Shown here piece after piece: positions 13,517-17,327 of a stretch of 17,327 nucleotides of DNA; position 1 is the first letter of the stretch; each line of letters starts with the position of its first letter. The stretch spans positions 1 through 17,327 of the forward strand of contig DGMY01000034.1 of NCBI GenBank assembly GCA_002388665.1, in the 5' to 3' direction. The notes beneath the pieces are model-generated. The model saw only the letters and a program-made list of their open reading frames with translations. It was not told the origin of the DNA and ran no database searches. The DNA comes from Opitutia bacterium UBA4506 (GTDB lineage: Bacteria > Verrucomicrobiota > Verrucomicrobiia > Opitutales > Puniceicoccaceae). A program made the translations under genes and the position numbers.

Positions 13517-13632
13517 AGTCGTATGGGACAATAGGTTGCCGGAGGAATCAACGCAGGAATCCAATGAATTCACATCTGCATCATTCCGTTTAGAGAGTCA
13601 ATCAGGTGCCGAAATCTCCCGTTCCGAGACAA

Positions 13633-13653
13633 AGGGGCAATGTGGATTCCCCT
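13633..13653 (-). terminator. Possible terminator at the end of the RND permease gene
   Basis: On the minus strand AGGGGAAT-CCAC-ATTGCCCCT forms a stem of AGGGG/CCCCT plus AAT/ATT with one bulged base. It overlaps the permease stop codon and is followed by TTTGTCT. The T-tract is short. If real it would partly separate the efflux pump from the two genes downstream, though readthrough is likely. Confidence 0.4.
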
Positions 13654-16600
13654 AAGCAGTCCGTCGGTTCGACAGTTTGTGCACGACGGTCAGTACGAGG
13701 TGAAGGAGGGAAGGGAGAAACACCAACGTGACCAGAGTCGAGAACAAGAGGCCGAACAGTACAATCGCTCCGACTCCTCGATAGAGCTCAGTTCCCGCGC
13801 CGGGGAAAAGAACGAGAGGAAGGATGCCCACAACGGTTGTGGTCGTCGACATGAGGATAGGACGAAGGCGTGAGAGGGTGGCGTCTTCGATCGCGTGAGA
13901 AAGGTCGGCCCCCTCGCGCAGGGCGTCGATCGTGCGCGAGACGATCAGGATCGGATTGTTGACCACAGTTCCGAGGAGGATGAGGAAACCGAGCATGGTG
14001 ATCATGTCGAACGGTTGAATGATCTGGGCAAACCCGAAGATCGGCAGGTAGGCGCCGGCCACATTCAAAATCCAGAGACCCCCGATTCCACCAGCGATCC
14101 CAATCGGAACCGTCGCCAGAATGATGAGCGGGAAGCCCCAGTGGGAAAAGATCGCGGTTAGCAAGAGATAGGACAGGATGAGGGCGATTAGGAAATTGCC
14201 GGTAAGCGACTCGCGGGTTTTTTGCAGTTGGTCTCCGGCCCCTGAGACATCGATGGTGACTCCTTCGGGGATTGCGCCCTGATTGCGGAGGGCATCCACC
14301 AAGTCGGATTGGACCCGGTTTACGGCGGTTTCAAGGGCGACATCCGCCGGTGGGATAATGTTGAGAGTAACGGTTCGGTCCCCGTTCAGGCGACGGATCG
14401 AGGCGGTGTCGACACGTTCCACCAAATCCGCGACCGCGCCGATAGTTGTCACCCCGCCGACGGGGGCATAGAGTGGCATGCCTTCGAGCTCATTGAGTGT
14501 GGCCGCTTCGCGTCCGGCCCCGGAGATGAAGACATCGATCCGTTCGCCATCAAGAATGAACTCGTCGACGTACGCTCCGTCGGTGAGTGCTGCGATGGAG
14601 AAGCCAAACGACTGGTTGGTGAACCCCAGCTCGGATAGGTGAGCCCAGTTGGGTAGGATCTCGACCATCGGTTGCTGTAGCGAGAGAGCAGAGGGTTCTG
14701 AATTAATTTGAGGACCGTCAAAGATCTCTTGCGCCCGCCGGTAGGCTTTGTCGGCGATCTCATAGATTTCCGATAGGCTCGGGCCGGAGATATCGAGATT
14801 TACACTACGGGAACCTCCGTCGTTGCTACTGATGATCGAGCCCCGGGAGTTGAAATTCCGCATCCCGGGGTAGTCTTTGAAGAAGTCGGAAAAAATGGTA
14901 CTCAATTCATCAATTCGAGAGGGGTCGACCGTTTCGGCGATGATAAAGAGGGAGCTTCCGCTGGAGTTGACGAGCAACCAGTCGATCTCCGGGATGGTGT
15001 CGTCGCTGCGTGTGTTGGGGTCCGGGTTGGTCTTGAGGTAGGGGAGGAACTCTTCGTGGACCTCCTGGGCGATGGCATCCATGGTCTCCAGGTTGTATCC
15101 CGGTGGAGCGATGACCCGGGAGAAGATCTTCGCTTCCTCACCTTCGGGAAGGTACTCTGCTGGAGGCGTGAGCCAGTACAGGATCGAGCCGCTGGCCAAG
15201 ATCACTATGACGAGTCCCGAGGCTGCCCATGCCCGGGAAAAACTCAGGTGATGAACGAGCTTGGGGAAAAGGCGGTACAATCCGGATGACTCCTGCTTTC
15301 GCGCCCCGGCCCCGAGCTTTTTCAGATGGATGCTCGCTGTCGGGATTACTGAAATCGCAACGATCATGGAAGCGATGATTGAGGCCGAAATCGCAATCGA
15401 GATATCGGAGAACAGTTGTCCGGCCTCTTCCTCAATGAGCCATACAGGGGCAAAGACGATGACCGTTGTCATCGTCGAAGCCAGAACCGAGGTCCACACC
15501 TCCCGGACGCCCTTGAGCGCTGCGTTGATTGCATTCTGCCCGGCGCGCCGGTGTTTCTCGATCGATTCAAGAACCACAATAGCGTTGTCCAGAGTCATCC
15601 CGATCGCGAAGGCCACCCCAGCGAGCGAGATCACATTGATGGTTCTGCCTGCGGCGAGTAGGCCGATGAAGGCTGTAATGGTACAGGCGGGGATCCCAAT
15701 GACGCAGATACCGGTGGCGGGGAAGCTGCGAAGAAACAAGTAAAGTACCATCGTGGCAGCAATCGCTCCAACGATCAGATTTCTCCACACATTGGCGACC
15801 GACGCCTCGACGTAGCGAACGTCATCGGTCGTTTTGAGTAACTCTAGCCCGACCGGAGCGAGGACCTGTTGGTTGATGTTCTGTACGGCTTCGGTCATCG
15901 CCTTCTTGATATCGATGACATTTGAGCCGACCTCCCGTGATACGCTGAGACGAATTGTTGGCCGCCCATCTTGATAAGAGCGGCCCCGGGACTCGTATAG
16001 GCCCATCTGGATGGTGGCGACATCGCTGAGAGAGGTTACCGCATCTCCTTCTCGCTTCAGGATCGTGCTGGCAAGATTGGAAGGGTCATCAGAGCGGCCC
16101 ACGGTTCGGACTAAGTAGCGCCGTTTCCCCTCGTCGATGTCACCGGCAGAGATGTCCGCGTTGCGGTCACGCAGGGCGGTCCGGATGTCGTCGAGGGTCA
16201 ATCCCACCGAGGACAGTTTTGCGAGATCGACCAAGATTTGAATCTGCCGCTCCGGTGCGCCGCTTACGTTGACTTGAGACACGCCGGGGACTCGTTCCAT
16301 TCGAGGGCGCACTCTATTGTCGATGAAGTCGCGAAGTTGCAGTACTTCTTCCGGTGTCCTCTCTCCCGAAGTGTCATAGACTCCGAAATACATGAACGCG
16401 TTTTGTGAAAAGGAAGAGGCATAGACTTGCGGTTCGTCGACGTTCTCTGGGTAGGAGGGGACCTGGCTGAGCGCGTTGATGACCCGAATTAAGGCATCGT
16501 TGACATCAACCGAGGAAGGGAACTCCAGCTCAATGGAGGCCTCACCACTGGTGGCGTTTGAGATCATCCGTTGGACACCGGTGACTGTACTCAGATAGTC

Positions 16601-16798
16601 CTCCTGTTGGATTAAGATCTCTTGCTCTACGTCTTGAGGGGTGGCACCGGGCCATTGGGTTACAATGGAGATCGTGCGGACCTCCAGATCCGGGATCATC
16701 TGAACCGGGATCCGCAGGGCTGCTGCGATTCCGAGCACGCAGATCAACAGTGAAAAGACGGCAACTTGGATGCCGTGCTTGATGCACCAGTCAAACAT
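13652..16798 (-). CDS. RND-family efflux permease (AcrB-like)
   Basis: A 1048-residue inner-membrane pump of the resistance-nodulation-division superfamily, within the usual length. MFDWCIKHGIQVAVFSLLIC is the N-terminal TM. The two large periplasmic loops and twelve TM layout are standard. In TM4 the relay region reads FAIGMTLDNAIVVLE, with D404 but N405 where AcrB has D407-D408. In TM10 GTVVNNPILIV puts N947 where AcrB has K940. These variants are common in some RND clades, but the proton path must differ from the AcrB scheme. Substrate is unknown. I chose the ATG at 16798 (AGGA about 8 nt upstream) over a longer frame to 16888, because that start overlaps the adaptor gene by only 8 bp, as is usual for such pairs. 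An outer-membrane TolC partner is not in the window. Confidence 0.95.
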   Translation of the reverse strand: MFDWCIKHGIQVAVFSLLICVLGIAAALRIPVQMIPDLEVRTISIVTQWPGATPQDVEQEILIQQEDYLSTVTGVQRMISNATSGEASIELEFPSSVDVNDALIRVINALSQVPSYPENVDEPQVYASSFSQNAFMYFGVYDTSGERTPEEVLQLRDFIDNRVRPRMERVPGVSQVNVSGAPERQIQILVDLAKLSSVGLTLDDIRTALRDRNADISAGDIDEGKRRYLVRTVGRSDDPSNLASTILKREGDAVTSLSDVATIQMGLYESRGRSYQDGRPTIRLSVSREVGSNVIDIKKAMTEAVQNINQQVLAPVGLELLKTTDDVRYVEASVANVWRNLIVGAIAATMVLYLFLRSFPATGICVIGIPACTITAFIGLLAAGRTINVISLAGVAFAIGMTLDNAIVVLESIEKHRRAGQNAINAALKGVREVWTSVLASTMTTVIVFAPVWLIEEEAGQLFSDISIAISASIIASMIVAISVIPTASIHLKKLGAGARKQESSGLYRLFPKLVHHLSFSRAWAASGLVIVILASGSILYWLTPPAEYLPEGEEAKIFSRVIAPPGYNLETMDAIAQEVHEEFLPYLKTNPDPNTRSDDTIPEIDWLLVNSSGSSLFIIAETVDPSRIDELSTIFSDFFKDYPGMRNFNSRGSIISSNDGGSRSVNLDISGPSLSEIYEIADKAYRRAQEIFDGPQINSEPSALSLQQPMVEILPNWAHLSELGFTNQSFGFSIAALTDGAYVDEFILDGERIDVFISGAGREAATLNELEGMPLYAPVGGVTTIGAVADLVERVDTASIRRLNGDRTVTLNIIPPADVALETAVNRVQSDLVDALRNQGAIPEGVTIDVSGAGDQLQKTRESLTGNFLIALILSYLLLTAIFSHWGFPLIILATVPIGIAGGIGGLWILNVAGAYLPIFGFAQIIQPFDMITMLGFLILLGTVVNNPILIVSRTIDALREGADLSHAIEDATLSRLRPILMSTTTTVVGILPLVLFPGAGTELYRGVGAIVLFGLLFSTLVTLVFLPSLLHLVLTVVHKLSNRRTA

Positions 16799-17327
16799 CG
16801 CTAGCGTCCTGTTTTGGCGTGTTGGAAACCGCTTCGTCGCCTGAAACGATTCGGACGGACTGGCCCTCCCGCAGGGATTCGTTCCCACGAACGACCACCC
16901 GGTCTCCTTTCGAGAGGCCTGAGAGAACGGTCATTTGATTTCCATGACGATCTCCCAGTTCTACCGCTTTGGATGTCGCAATCATCGCTTCACCATTTCC
17001 CTCGATCACCCAGACCCGGACGTTTCCCTCGTCGGTCCGAATGATGGCGTCGCGTGGGATCAGGAGCTCGGTGTCATCGGGCTTGGGGTGGAAAATGGCC
17101 ACGGCAGACATGCCGGGGCGAAGGATGGAGGGCGGGTCCTGGATCGCCACCCTCACGAGGAAGGTGCGGGTCCCGGGATCCACCACTGGGCCCAATGCTT
17201 CAATTTTGCCAGCGATCTTGGATTCTGGGAGGCCGGGTAGGACGATTGAAACGGACTCCGTCTGCAGCGCTTGGCTAATCCGTTCCTGGGGGACGCGGAC
17301 CTCCATCCGGCAGCGTCCCATAAATTG
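16791..17327 (-). CDS. RND efflux periplasmic adaptor subunit, 5'-truncated
   Basis: The last ~178 residues of a membrane-fusion (adaptor) protein, cut at its N-terminus by the window edge; the frame is open to the end. The visible part starts with MEVRVPQERISQ and includes the beta-barrel stretch SKIAGKIEALGPVVDPGTRT and FLVRVAIQDPPSILRPGM (typical of HlyD/AcrA-type adaptors). A membrane-proximal domain (LLIPRDAIIRTDEGNVRVWVIE, then LSGLSKGDRVVVRGNESLREGQ) and a short polar tail (SNTPKQDASDV) end it. Adaptors link the RND permease to an outer-membrane TolC-type channel. It overlaps the permease start by 8 bp. Missing parts would be the signal peptide, lipoyl and alpha-hairpin domains. Confidence 0.93.
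   Translation of the reverse strand, partial: QFMGRCRMEVRVPQERISQALQTESVSIVLPGLPESKIAGKIEALGPVVDPGTRTFLVRVAIQDPPSILRPGMSAVAIFHPKPDDTELLIPRDAIIRTDEGNVRVWVIEGNGEAMIATSKAVELGDRHGNQMTVLSGLSKGDRVVVRGNESLREGQSVRIVSGDEAVSNTPKQDASDV

Noticed and set aside
15261..15743. 160-residue plus-strand frame
   Set aside because: It lies wholly antisense within the RND permease, which has strong domain support.

Overview
The window looks like chromosomal DNA of a free-living Gram-negative heterotroph. An RND efflux system, signal peptides and a ferrous-iron importer all point to a double-membrane cell. Family content (divergent sugar-kinase/Gfo-Idh-MocA locus with a LacI regulator, SHOCT proteins, a coiled-coil protein with an N-terminal TM of a type I associate with the PVC group) makes Verrucomicrobiota my best guess. 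That is inference at low to moderate confidence: there is no rRNA or other marker gene here. I see no phage, transposase, integrase, tRNA, rRNA or CRISPR array.

Layout. 1-482 holds no gene. It is a repeat zone: a palindrome, a GGATATG heptamer array, REP-like hairpins, and two blocks of a second heptamer (CTCTGCC) within a duplicated ~90-bp unit. All genes from 483 to 6897 are on the minus strand. They are, in position order, a secreted PepSY-like protein, a polytopic membrane protein translationally coupled to a B12-binding radical SAM enzyme, a feoA-feoB-FeoB-associated small-protein cluster (the last is only 51 codons), and a NahK-like sugar kinase. From 6898 to 7029 is a divergent control region with a LacI-type operator. 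On the plus strand follow a Gfo/Idh/MocA oxidoreductase and a LacI regulator, then two SHOCT-domain membrane proteins. From 10414 to the window end everything is again on the minus strand: a coiled-coil protein with one N-terminal TM, a six-TM protein with a MotA/TolQ/ExbB-like C-terminus, an RND permease, and a periplasmic adaptor cut by the window edge.

How the genes may work together. feoA, feoB and the small Cys-rich protein form a ferrous-iron uptake operon with a Fur-box-like palindrome upstream. The kinase, oxidoreductase and LacI protein look like a small locally regulated carbohydrate locus; neither a transporter nor a hydrolase is in view, so the sugar is unknown. The adaptor and permease form an inner-membrane efflux pump.

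The most interesting part is the pair at 10414-13516. A GLxGTV-type channel-like protein sits 34 bp from a partner with an Asp inside its only TM and a ~225-residue coiled coil. That arrangement resembles ion-driven stator or energising complexes (MotAB, ExbBD, TolQR, ZorAB), but the partner lacks a recognisable OmpA/MotB domain. I think this is the best candidate for an undescribed system in the window.
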